From assembly GCA_002410755.1 (NCBI GenBank), contig DHOL01000054.1, forward strand, positions 1-5,486: 5,486 bases of DNA, read 5' to 3'. The position numbers were made by a program, and so were the translations under genes. Of the stretch, positions 1-4,809 are shown piece after piece (position 1 is the stretch's first letter; every line of letters starts with the position of its first letter). A model generated the notes under the pieces. It ran no database searches. It worked only from the letters and a program-made list of their open reading frames with translations, and was not told where the DNA came from. This DNA is from Ruminococcaceae bacterium UBA5391. GTDB lineage: Bacteria > Bacillota > Clostridia > Oscillospirales > Acutalibacteraceae.

Positions 1-2
1 CT

Positions 3-29
3 GCACACGGGGCCAGAACCCGGAATTAA
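3..29 (+). CDS. Possible 3' end of an upstream gene (last 8 residues)
   Basis: One frame reads AHGARTRN and ends at TAA 27-29, 25 nt before the pilD start. That spacing suits the tail of a preceding operon gene, and T4P clusters often have a prepilin or pilC gene there. Eight codons cannot identify a product. The other two frames stay open into pilD, so this frame choice rests only on the convenient stop position. It may be non-coding leader instead. Confidence 0.25.
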   Translation, partial: AHGARTRN

Positions 30-40
30 AATATTTTGGA

Positions 41-46
41 AAAGGA
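41..46 (+). promoter_or_regulatory. Ribosome binding site of pilD
   Basis: AAAGGA ends 8 nt before the ATG at 55. It supports that ATG over the in-frame TTG at 49, which would leave only 2 nt of spacing. Confidence 0.7.
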
Positions 47-54
47 TTTTGTCC

Positions 55-837
55 ATGCAGTATGATCTACCAGCCCTTTCCGCTGCTGTCCTGTTTTTAG
101 GCGCTGTGCTGGGCCTTGTGTTCGGCAGTGCGCTCGGCTGCCTTGTGCGGCGGATGGGGCGGCATGAAAGCTGGCTTCGGGGCCGAAGCCACTGTGATGC
201 GTGCGGCCATACGCTCGCACCTAAAGACCTTGTGCCGGTTTTCAGTTACGTTGCCCTGCATGGCCGGTGCCGCTACTGCGGCGCACCAATCGGTGCCGAA
301 GCGCCTGTTTCAGAAGGTGTGCTCGGGGCAGTGTTTGCGGCAGTTGTGTGGCGTTTTGGCCTGACGCTCGATACGCTGGAAGCCTTTGTGCTCTGCTGCT
401 GCCTTTTCTGCATTTCTCTCTCAGACCTTGAGACGCGGGAAATCCCTGACCGGTTTCCTGTGATTGCAGGCATCTCCCGCGCAGGTTTTCTGCTGCTGGA
501 GGGAGCCGGATGGCCCGGTCTCTGGCAAAGCCTCCGGAATGGCATCATCCTCGGAGGAACAGTTCTGCTTATCAGCCTTATTATGGATCAAATCCTGAAA
601 AAGGAGAGCATGGGCGGCGGCGATATTAAGTTGCTGTTTGTTCTTGGGCTGTATTTCAGCCTTCCGGAGTGCCTGTTGCTGCTGATTCTCGCTTGTGTGT
701 CCGGACTTCTTCTGGTGCCGGCCGTTCACAGGCACGGGGAAGTGCGGATTCCATTTGGCCCGGCGCTTTCGGCCGCGGCGGTGCTGACCATGCTTTTTGG
801 ACAGCAGGCAGTTACATGGTATCTTGGCCTGTTGTAA
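55..837 (+). CDS. pilD: Type IV prepilin peptidase / N-methyltransferase (A24 family)
   Basis: This is a polytopic membrane aspartic protease that cleaves the leader peptide of type IV prepilins at the inner face of the membrane and, in bifunctional members, N-methylates the new first residue. The 260-residue length is typical of the family. The N-terminal methylation-type domain (about residues 20-90) has two CxxC pairs, C47/C50 and C72/C75, in the usual zinc-binding arrangement, followed by a PVSEG segment resembling the family's P-x-V-E-x motif. The catalytic aspartates are D124 (SDLETREIPD) and D190 (MGGGDIK, the GxGDxK motif). Hydrophobic segments fill the remainder, and IPFGPAL near residue 232 is the usual C-terminal motif. 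One oddity is the cysteine cluster CCCLFC (114-119), just before D124. It is the first complete gene of the T4P operon and lies 49 nt ahead of pilM. ATG 55 is chosen because of its ribosome binding site; TTG 49 is the alternative. The family call is secure; actual methylase activity is inferred. Confidence 0.95.
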   Translation: MQYDLPALSAAVLFLGAVLGLVFGSALGCLVRRMGRHESWLRGRSHCDACGHTLAPKDLVPVFSYVALHGRCRYCGAPIGAEAPVSEGVLGAVFAAVVWRFGLTLDTLEAFVLCCCLFCISLSDLETREIPDRFPVIAGISRAGFLLLEGAGWPGLWQSLRNGIILGGTVLLISLIMDQILKKESMGGGDIKLLFVLGLYFSLPECLLLLILACVSGLLLVPAVHRHGEVRIPFGPALSAAAVLTMLFGQQAVTWYLGLL

Positions 838-876
838 GGCTGTGCGGCTTTCCGCTGAAAAGCCTTTCGGGCATTT

Positions 877-882
877 GGAGGG
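877..882 (+). promoter_or_regulatory. Ribosome binding site fixing the pilM start
   Basis: GGAGGG lies 4 nt before ATG 887. The frame is also open back to an ATG at 797 inside pilD, but that would add 30 residues unlike PilM. The protein from 887 begins MLRKISGVEIG, placing the first phosphate-binding loop at the normal PilM position. Confidence 0.75.
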
Positions 883-886
883 TTTT

Positions 887-1882
887 ATGTTAAGAAAAAT
901 ATCCGGTGTCGAGATTGGAAATTACTCGATTAAGCTTGCACTCTGTTCCAGAAATGGACTGCTTCGGGCCCAGTCTGCACCTCTTCCGGACAACGTTGTG
1001 AAAAGCGGCAGGATTACCGCGCCTGTGGCTGCGGGGGAGCAGCTCCGTGCTCTGCGCCGCAGCCTGCGGGGTGCCCCGCGGGCTGCAGCCCTGGTGCTTC
1101 CGCCGAGCCTTGTAGTTTCCCGCAGGGTAACCCTCCCTGCCATGACGGAGCAGGAAATTGCGCTGAACCTCCCCTATGAGTTCCGCGATTTTCTGAAAGG
1201 GCAAAATTCCGAATACTATTATGACTATATCGTGCAGGAGACCGTAAAGGACAGCTCCGGGAAGCCGGAAAAGCTGAAGCTTTTTGCCTCTGCCGTCCCA
1301 AGCAGGGCGATTGCCATGTATTTTTCCCTGTTTCGCTCGGCGGGCTTCCGCCTGAAGGCTGCCATTCCGCCGGAAGCAGCGCTGCAGAACCTTATCCGGG
1401 GACGCACGGACCTTCCGCAGGAACTTGCTGTGGCAGATATTGGCCATACGCTGACAAGCGTCTATTTTTTCTGCGGCGGCTCGTTCCGCGCCGTGAAGAG
1501 GATTGAGGCCGGGAGCAGCCTCGTGGATGAAGCGGTTGCCTACGAAAAAAATATGGATGTCCATATTGCGCGGAATTACAAGGAAAATGACCTTGAGCAG
1601 GTGCAGACACTGGAAACGTGCAAGAATGCCTACAATAACCTTGCTGTTGAAATCATGAAAGCCATCAATTTCTATTCCTATGAAAACCGCAGCGGTACTC
1701 TTAGGGATATTTACTGTATTGGAGGCGGTTCGGACCTTAAGCCCCTGTTGGAGGTAATCCGCCATACGACGGAAAAAACGCTTCATCCGGCTTCTGAGCT
1801 TGTGCCATGTGGTTCTCAGGGTTGCTTTTCTGCTCCAGACTGTGTGCTCGCCGCGGGTGCCGCCATGCAGGCGGTCCGGTGA
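887..1882 (+). CDS. pilM: Type IV pilus assembly protein PilM (actin-like ATPase)
   Basis: PilM is a cytoplasmic actin/FtsA-fold protein that binds nucleotide and the short cytoplasmic tail of PilN, forming the cytoplasmic ring of the T4P machine. The 331-residue product shows the actin-fold nucleotide signatures in order: phosphate-1 loop GVEIGNYSIKLA (7-18), a segment like the PilM domain-1 region (LPAMTEQEIALNLPYEF, 83-99), phosphate-2 loop ADIGHTLTSVYF (183-194) with D184, then RIEAGSSLVDEAV (205-217), and the adenosine motif CIGGGSDLKPL (277-287). It ends AAGAAMQAV, as in PilM and FtsA relatives. There is no membrane segment, as expected. The gene sits between pilD and pilN, with 18 nt to the pilN start. 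Assignment to PilM rather than FtsA or another actin homologue rests on these motifs plus the downstream pilN-pilO pair. ATP binding is likely; hydrolysis is not shown. Confidence 0.93.
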   Translation: MLRKISGVEIGNYSIKLALCSRNGLLRAQSAPLPDNVVKSGRITAPVAAGEQLRALRRSLRGAPRAAALVLPPSLVVSRRVTLPAMTEQEIALNLPYEFRDFLKGQNSEYYYDYIVQETVKDSSGKPEKLKLFASAVPSRAIAMYFSLFRSAGFRLKAAIPPEAALQNLIRGRTDLPQELAVADIGHTLTSVYFFCGGSFRAVKRIEAGSSLVDEAVAYEKNMDVHIARNYKENDLEQVQTLETCKNAYNNLAVEIMKAINFYSYENRSGTLRDIYCIGGGSDLKPLLEVIRHTTEKTLHPASELVPCGSQGCFSAPDCVLAAGAAMQAVR

Positions 1883-1900
1883 AAAGGGAGGGGAACGGAT

Positions 1901-2509
1901 ATGATAAGTGGAAAAAGCCTTGGGGGCCGGTTCCAAAGGCTTCCGGAAAAGGCAACCATGAACCTTGCGCAGCGGAAAAAAAGGTTTCATCCGCACACCA
2001 TGTTTCCACTGATTTTTGTTTTGGTTGCGGGTTCCCTCGCGGTTGCAAAGTTTGCGTTTCTCGATCCGCTTGGCAGGAAAACCGATGCCTACGACAGGCT
2101 GAGCCGGCAGCAGGAGCAGCTTGCTTCCGTCACCGCTTCCCTAAAGGACTATGATGAGGTTGCGGAAAAGTATGGCAAGTACAGCTATGGCTATATGACA
2201 GAGGATGAATCTGCGCTTGTTGACAGGATACAGGTGCTTGACCTGATAGAGGAAAAGCTTTCCGGTATGGCGACCGTAAAAGATTTCTCCATCAGCGGGA
2301 ATACCCTCTCAGTTAATATCAGCAATGTAACGCTTGCAAAGACAGGTGTTATTGTAAAGGACCTTGAGTCCAGCAGCCTTGTTTCCAGTGTTTCTGTTTA
2401 TACCGCCTCAACGGAAGGAAACAGCGGTTCCCAGTCCCAAAATTCTGCTCAGCCGGTCAGCGTCTCCATGACGGTTACGCTCACAAAATCAAAGGAGGCG
2501 TCAAAATGA
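1901..2509 (+). CDS. pilN: Type IV pilus assembly protein PilN-like
   Basis: PilN is a single-pass membrane protein whose cytoplasmic N-terminus docks onto PilM and whose extracytoplasmic domain pairs with PilO. The 202-residue product has a basic cytoplasmic N-terminus (1-34), one membrane segment (about 35-54), a likely coiled coil (59-92) and a C-terminal region (about 105-196) with the alternating strand/helix pattern of the PilN ferredoxin-like fold, for example DRIQVLDLIEEKL followed by VKDFSISGNTLSVNISNV. Sequence conservation in this family is low, so length, topology and position after pilM carry much of the call. The usual PilN N-terminal NLxP-type PilM-binding motif is not intact; NLAQRKKRF at 21-29 may be its counterpart after a 19-residue extension. 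The SD GGGAGGGG (1886-1893), 7 nt upstream, strongly supports ATG 1901. ATG 1958 would begin at that motif but has only a weaker GGAAAAGG site. The stop overlaps the pilO start. Confidence 0.85.
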   Translation: MISGKSLGGRFQRLPEKATMNLAQRKKRFHPHTMFPLIFVLVAGSLAVAKFAFLDPLGRKTDAYDRLSRQQEQLASVTASLKDYDEVAEKYGKYSYGYMTEDESALVDRIQVLDLIEEKLSGMATVKDFSISGNTLSVNISNVTLAKTGVIVKDLESSSLVSSVSVYTASTEGNSGSQSQNSAQPVSVSMTVTLTKSKEASK

Positions 2510-3096
2510 GCGGCTCAAAAATGCGCGAAAACATCCTCCTTGTCGCCCTTTTGCTCCTCCTTTCCGGTGTAGCTTACTATGCTTTCTTTTATATGCCGCT
2601 TCAGACTGAGCTGCAAGGCGTTGAGACACAGGTCAGCGCACTGGAAAAGCAGAACGAAGCGGAAACAGCCAAAGCGGAAAAGCTTCGGCAGATGAAGAAG
2701 GAGTTGAACAGCCTCATTTCTTCCAAACAAGAAACAGAGGTCGCAAATTATGACAATTCCAAGGCAATCATGTCACAGCTTAATGGCATCCTTGCTTCCG
2801 CAGACAGCTATTCGCTTAGCTTTGGGACTCCGGCGTTCGGGAGCAACGGCGTAGTCCGTCGTCAGGTTGCCGTTTCCTTCACGGCGCCGAGCTACACCGT
2901 TGCAAAAGCAGTAATCCAGGAATTTGCACAGAGCCGGTGGCGCTGCCTTGTAAACAGCATTTCTTTTACTTCCGCCGGCGGCACTCCGGGCGTGGGCGCG
3001 AATATTATGTCGGGTGCAGTTTCCGTCAATGCCACGATTACCTATTTTGAACGTGCTTTGACTCCTTCTGCCGTCTCTGGCACAAGTACAAAATAG
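2506..3096 (+). CDS. pilO: Type IV pilus assembly protein PilO-like
   Basis: PilO forms heterodimers with PilN, and the two make the alignment complex between the motor and the cell envelope. The 196-residue protein has a short cytoplasmic tail, one membrane helix (about 9-32, rich in leucine), a charged coiled coil (about 35-78) and a ferredoxin-like domain (about 85-183) that includes the helix AKAVIQEFAQS (133-143) and a final strand VSVNATITYFER. This is the family architecture and length. The C-terminal tail (185-196) is rich in Ser, Thr and Pro. The start codon overlaps the pilN stop as ATGA, and AAAGGAGG (2491-2498) sits 7 nt upstream, so translational coupling with pilN is likely. It is the last gene of the operon. 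No lipoprotein pilP or secretin pilQ follows, as expected in a monoderm cell. The family call relies on topology and gene order more than on invariant residues. Confidence 0.87.
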   Translation: MSGSKMRENILLVALLLLLSGVAYYAFFYMPLQTELQGVETQVSALEKQNEAETAKAEKLRQMKKELNSLISSKQETEVANYDNSKAIMSQLNGILASADSYSLSFGTPAFGSNGVVRRQVAVSFTAPSYTVAKAVIQEFAQSRWRCLVNSISFTSAGGTPGVGANIMSGAVSVNATITYFERALTPSAVSGTSTK

Positions 3097-3099
3097 CAG

Positions 3100-3146
3100 A
3101 GAAAGTCCCCGGAAATGCCGCAGAACGGCCCGTCCGGGGACTTTCT
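3100..3146 (+). terminator. Intrinsic terminator after pilO, possibly bidirectional
   Basis: Arms AGAAAGTCCCCGGA (3100-3113) and TCCGGGGACTTTCT (3133-3146) form a perfect 14-bp stem. The 19-nt loop can fold an inner stem, GCCG (3117-3120) with CGGC (3126-3129). On the + strand it is followed by TAATTTT, a modest T-tract, 4 nt after the pilO stop. It is also the only strong hairpin downstream of the convergent sortase gene, so it may end both transcripts. The minus-strand side has a weaker, delayed T-run. Confidence 0.85.
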
Positions 3147-3203
3147 TAATTTTGAAAGCTGTTTTTCCATGCTGTCAAGGGATTCCTTCCGGTTTCGGTC
3201 CGG

Positions 3204-4013
3204 CTAAGGGGTATAAGACCGTTCTGCCGTCCCCCGGAGCACACCCTGCACAACCCACCTTACGGAATTGTCGGAACCAATGCAGGTGGAAAGTGTCAGG
3301 ATTTTATCGTTCACCGAAGGAGTAACGCCGGTCTTGTAAGATGTTTGATGGGTACAGAAGCTGATAAAATCCTGTTTCGCCGTATCATCTTGAAAACCAA
3401 TCTGGTAAGCTTTCCCGCTGGCACTTACCTGGTAGGCGGAAAATACTTCGTACCGGCGGACGCCTGTTTCATCCACAATATAAACGTTCTGATGAGCACT
3501 CCAGAAATCCTTACTGCTGTAGCTGCGGATAGCCGCAAACATGGAGCCGTTCTTCATATTATGCCCATAAATAATGGAGTTGAAATCAGTCAAACTGCGG
3601 CTGCATTTTGACTCAAGGAAAATTGCACCGACGGAAAGGACGCTTTTATTCCATGTGTGAGTCAAGTAATACTGGTTATCCGTTCCTTTAAGAAGCGGAT
3701 AGGAAACGGCCGTCCCCGGAATTTCAATCCAGCCGACGATATCGTCGTTGACACGCTGCAGTGCGGTGATATCCATGCCGGAAAGTGTTTTCATGGTGGA
3801 TTCATATGGCGCAGCGGGGGATATGGAAAAAGATGCCGACGGTGTGCTTCCCGTCCCGGAAGAGGAGGATGAAATTCTGACAAGCGCCCTAGCCTGCTCA
3901 TAATTTTTTTTGCCCTTCTGGTACTGGATGACGTAGGAGATAACCATATACGCGCTGACGGCAAAAATAACGGACAGCACTGCAATTAGCACAGTGCGGA
4001 GTTTCCGGTTCAT
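3204..4013 (-). CDS. srtB: Class B sortase
   Basis: This is a membrane-anchored cysteine transpeptidase that cuts a C-terminal sorting signal in secreted proteins and joins them to the cell wall or to pilin lysines. The 269-residue product has an uncleaved N-terminal anchor (about 8-29), a Ser-rich linker (48-72) and the sortase domain (about 88-262). The segment DIVGWIEIPGTAVSYPLLKG (91-110) is characteristic of class B. The catalytic triad is complete: H151 in IIYGHNMKNGSMF, C244 in TLSTC and R252 in NSVRWVV. The start ATG has GGGAGGG (4021-4027) 7 nt upstream. It lies 21 nt downstream of a minus-strand gene of unknown function and is probably co-transcribed with it; it converges on pilO. 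No sorting-signal substrate (LPxTG- or NPQTN-like motif with hydrophobic tail and basic end) is encoded in the window, so its target is unknown. The family is secure; the symbol is used only in the class sense. Confidence 0.95.
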   Translation of the reverse strand: MNRKLRTVLIAVLSVIFAVSAYMVISYVIQYQKGKKNYEQARALVRISSSSSGTGSTPSASFSISPAAPYESTMKTLSGMDITALQRVNDDIVGWIEIPGTAVSYPLLKGTDNQYYLTHTWNKSVLSVGAIFLESKCSRSLTDFNSIIYGHNMKNGSMFAAIRSYSSKDFWSAHQNVYIVDETGVRRYEVFSAYQVSASGKAYQIGFQDDTAKQDFISFCTHQTSYKTGVTPSVNDKILTLSTCIGSDNSVRWVVQGVLRGTAERSYTP

Positions 4014-4034
4014 GGGCTGTCCCTCCCGACAACT

Positions 4035-4511
4035 TCAGTAAGCGGTTGACGAATTTTGTTTTCCAGTATTTTTCTTCACTCGCTGTGCAGATTCTAAGGC
4101 TTCGTTGAGGGCACTGTCTGCCAACACCATCAGTTCCAGCGCGCTTCGGAAGCTTTCTTCACGCCCGCTTTCCAGCCAAATAACAGAACCCTGCCAGCTT
4201 GCGTTCCGGCGGAAAAATATTCGGATGATAAATGTTGCGAGACTGCCATGCCTGATTTCTGCGTTGGTGGAAAACACCGGAAGTCTTTTTTCCCTCCTGT
4301 TGAAAGAACGGGTTTCCATAAATGGCTGGGGAAAATTCATCCCGTCAAGAAGAGCATCCATACGCAGAATAAACTGCATTGTGCCATAAAAATCTACCCC
4401 GCCGCTCAGTGCGGGGTTATAGATGCGGCCGACCGGTACGCTGCTTTTGTAAGAATCAATACAAACAGTCGTAGAGCGGTACTCGTTTCCGCGCAGTTTA
4501 TCCTGCGTCAA
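4035..4511 (-). CDS. Protein of unknown function, 158 residues, co-transcribed with sortase
   Basis: I do not recognise a named domain. The protein has no signal peptide or membrane segment and looks cytoplasmic. It opens with a polar segment (KLRGNEYRSTTVCIDSY, 5-21), then a Gly/Pro-containing stretch, then a helix-like QFILRMDALLDGMNFPQPF (46-64). The second half has a strand-rich section with aromatic and basic residues (FIIRIFFRRNASWQGSVIWL, 94-113), the motif WLESGREESFRSALELM (112-128) and a charged tail. The compact beta-then-helix ending, with several W/G/R positions, looks like a conserved fold rather than a random ORF. The start is TTG 4511: an in-frame TAA lies immediately upstream, an SD (AGAAGGTG) is 8 nt away, and the next Met is residue 45. 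It precedes the sortase by 21 nt and diverges from a BTAD regulator, so a role in cell-surface regulation is possible but unproven. Confidence 0.8.
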   Translation of the reverse strand: MTQDKLRGNEYRSTTVCIDSYKSSVPVGRIYNPALSGGVDFYGTMQFILRMDALLDGMNFPQPFMETRSFNRREKRLPVFSTNAEIRHGSLATFIIRIFFRRNASWQGSVIWLESGREESFRSALELMVLADSALNEALESAQRVKKNTGKQNSSTAY

Positions 4512-4517
4512 TTAATA

Positions 4518-4525
4518 CACCTTCT
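4518..4525 (-). promoter_or_regulatory. Ribosome binding site deciding the TTG start
   Basis: On the minus strand AGAAGGTG lies 6 nt from the TTG start codon, or 8 nt counted from its AGAAGG core. Because an in-frame stop directly precedes TTG, this site makes TTG 4511 the only sensible start for the 158-residue gene. Confidence 0.75.
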
Positions 4526-4536
4526 TTAGCAGGAAT

Positions 4537-4545
4537 ATTATACCA
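4537..4545 (-). promoter_or_regulatory. Extended -10 promoter for the unknown gene-sortase unit
   Basis: The minus strand reads TGG directly followed by a consensus TATAAT, which is an extended -10 element (TGnTATAAT). The predicted start near 4530 gives a leader of about 19 nt containing the SD. At the usual distance (around 4559-4566) there is no good -35 match, so the extended -10 or an activator would have to compensate. Confidence 0.6.
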
Positions 4546-4708
4546 CTTTGAAGCAGCGGAAAGGATATAATTTTGGAAATTCTGCTGGCAAAGAACAGGT
4601 GAAGATCGCTTTTACATGAAAAATCACAGCGCAATTTTCAAAAAAGAAAGATATATTATGCTAAATTTGTATAACATTTGACTTTTTATTGCGGTGTGGC
4701 AGAAAAAG

Positions 4709-4728
4709 TGTTATCTTTACAGATAACA
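4709..4728. promoter_or_regulatory. Perfect inverted repeat, candidate operator
   Basis: TGTTATCT, a 4-nt spacer TTAC, then AGATAACA: eight paired positions with no mismatch. The size and symmetry suit a dimeric DNA-binding protein. It lies 81 bp upstream of the regulator's GTG start and about 180 bp from the divergent promoter. As RNA it would form only an AT-rich hairpin with no T-tract, so a terminator is unlikely. The binding protein is unknown. Confidence 0.5.
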
Positions 4729-4765
4729 GATACAGACGTTAAGCAGCATTGCAGGCAGATATATT

Positions 4766-4788
4766 CTGGTGGCACTTTAAGCCGGCAG
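4766..4788 (+). other. Weak leader hairpin before the regulator gene
   Basis: CTGGTGGC (4766-4773) and GCCGGCAG (4781-4788) can pair in RNA with one G-G mismatch and one G-U pair around a 7-nt loop. It ends 7 nt before the SD at 4796 and could modulate translation, but it is short and imperfect. Confidence 0.25.
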
Positions 4789-4795
4789 AGGGAAT

Positions 4796-4801
4796 GGAGA
4801 G
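4796..4801 (+). promoter_or_regulatory. Ribosome binding site favouring a GTG start for the regulator
   Basis: GGAGAG lies 8 nt before an in-frame GTG at 4810 but 20 nt before the ATG at 4822. The ATG has only GGGA (4812-4815) as a possible weaker site. Confidence 0.55.
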
Positions 4802-4809
4802 ATCAGACT

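Larger units (their letters stand above)
4512..4809. other. AT-rich divergent intergenic region
   Basis: These 298 bp separate the minus-strand unknown gene from the plus-strand BTAD regulator. I see no credible gene in it. It holds the minus-strand extended -10 near its left end, a dyad at 4709-4728, a copy of AGATATATT at each of 4649-4657 and 4757-4765, and a weak leader hairpin near 4766-4788. No convincing -35/-10 pair for the regulator stands out. Base composition is clearly more AT-rich than in the flanking genes. Confidence 0.7.

Noticed and set aside
844..855. Small hairpin GCGG-CTTT-CCGC between pilD and pilM
   Set aside because: Only a 4-bp stem with no T-tract, so unlikely to terminate or regulate.
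797..886. Upstream in-frame extension of pilM to ATG 797
   Set aside because: It overlaps the end of pilD, lacks a good SD, and would put 30 non-PilM residues ahead of the first nucleotide-binding loop.
890..1996. Long antisense open frame (368 codons) on the minus strand over pilM
   Set aside because: It fully overlaps pilM, whose motifs are clear. Its translation has no recognisable domain and the usual look of a shadow frame in GC-rich coding DNA.
4105..4529. Plus-strand open frames opposite the 158-residue gene
   Set aside because: They lack an SD and protein-like patterns. The minus frame has an SD, a promoter and a tight gap to the sortase.
4566..4571. Plus-strand TATAAT as a -10
   Set aside because: No -35 match at 16-18 bp upstream, and it lies 239 bp before the regulator start.
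4678..4683. TTGACT as a -35 for the BTAD regulator
   Set aside because: At 16-18 bp downstream the sequence is an A-run (around 4700-4707) with no -10 resemblance.
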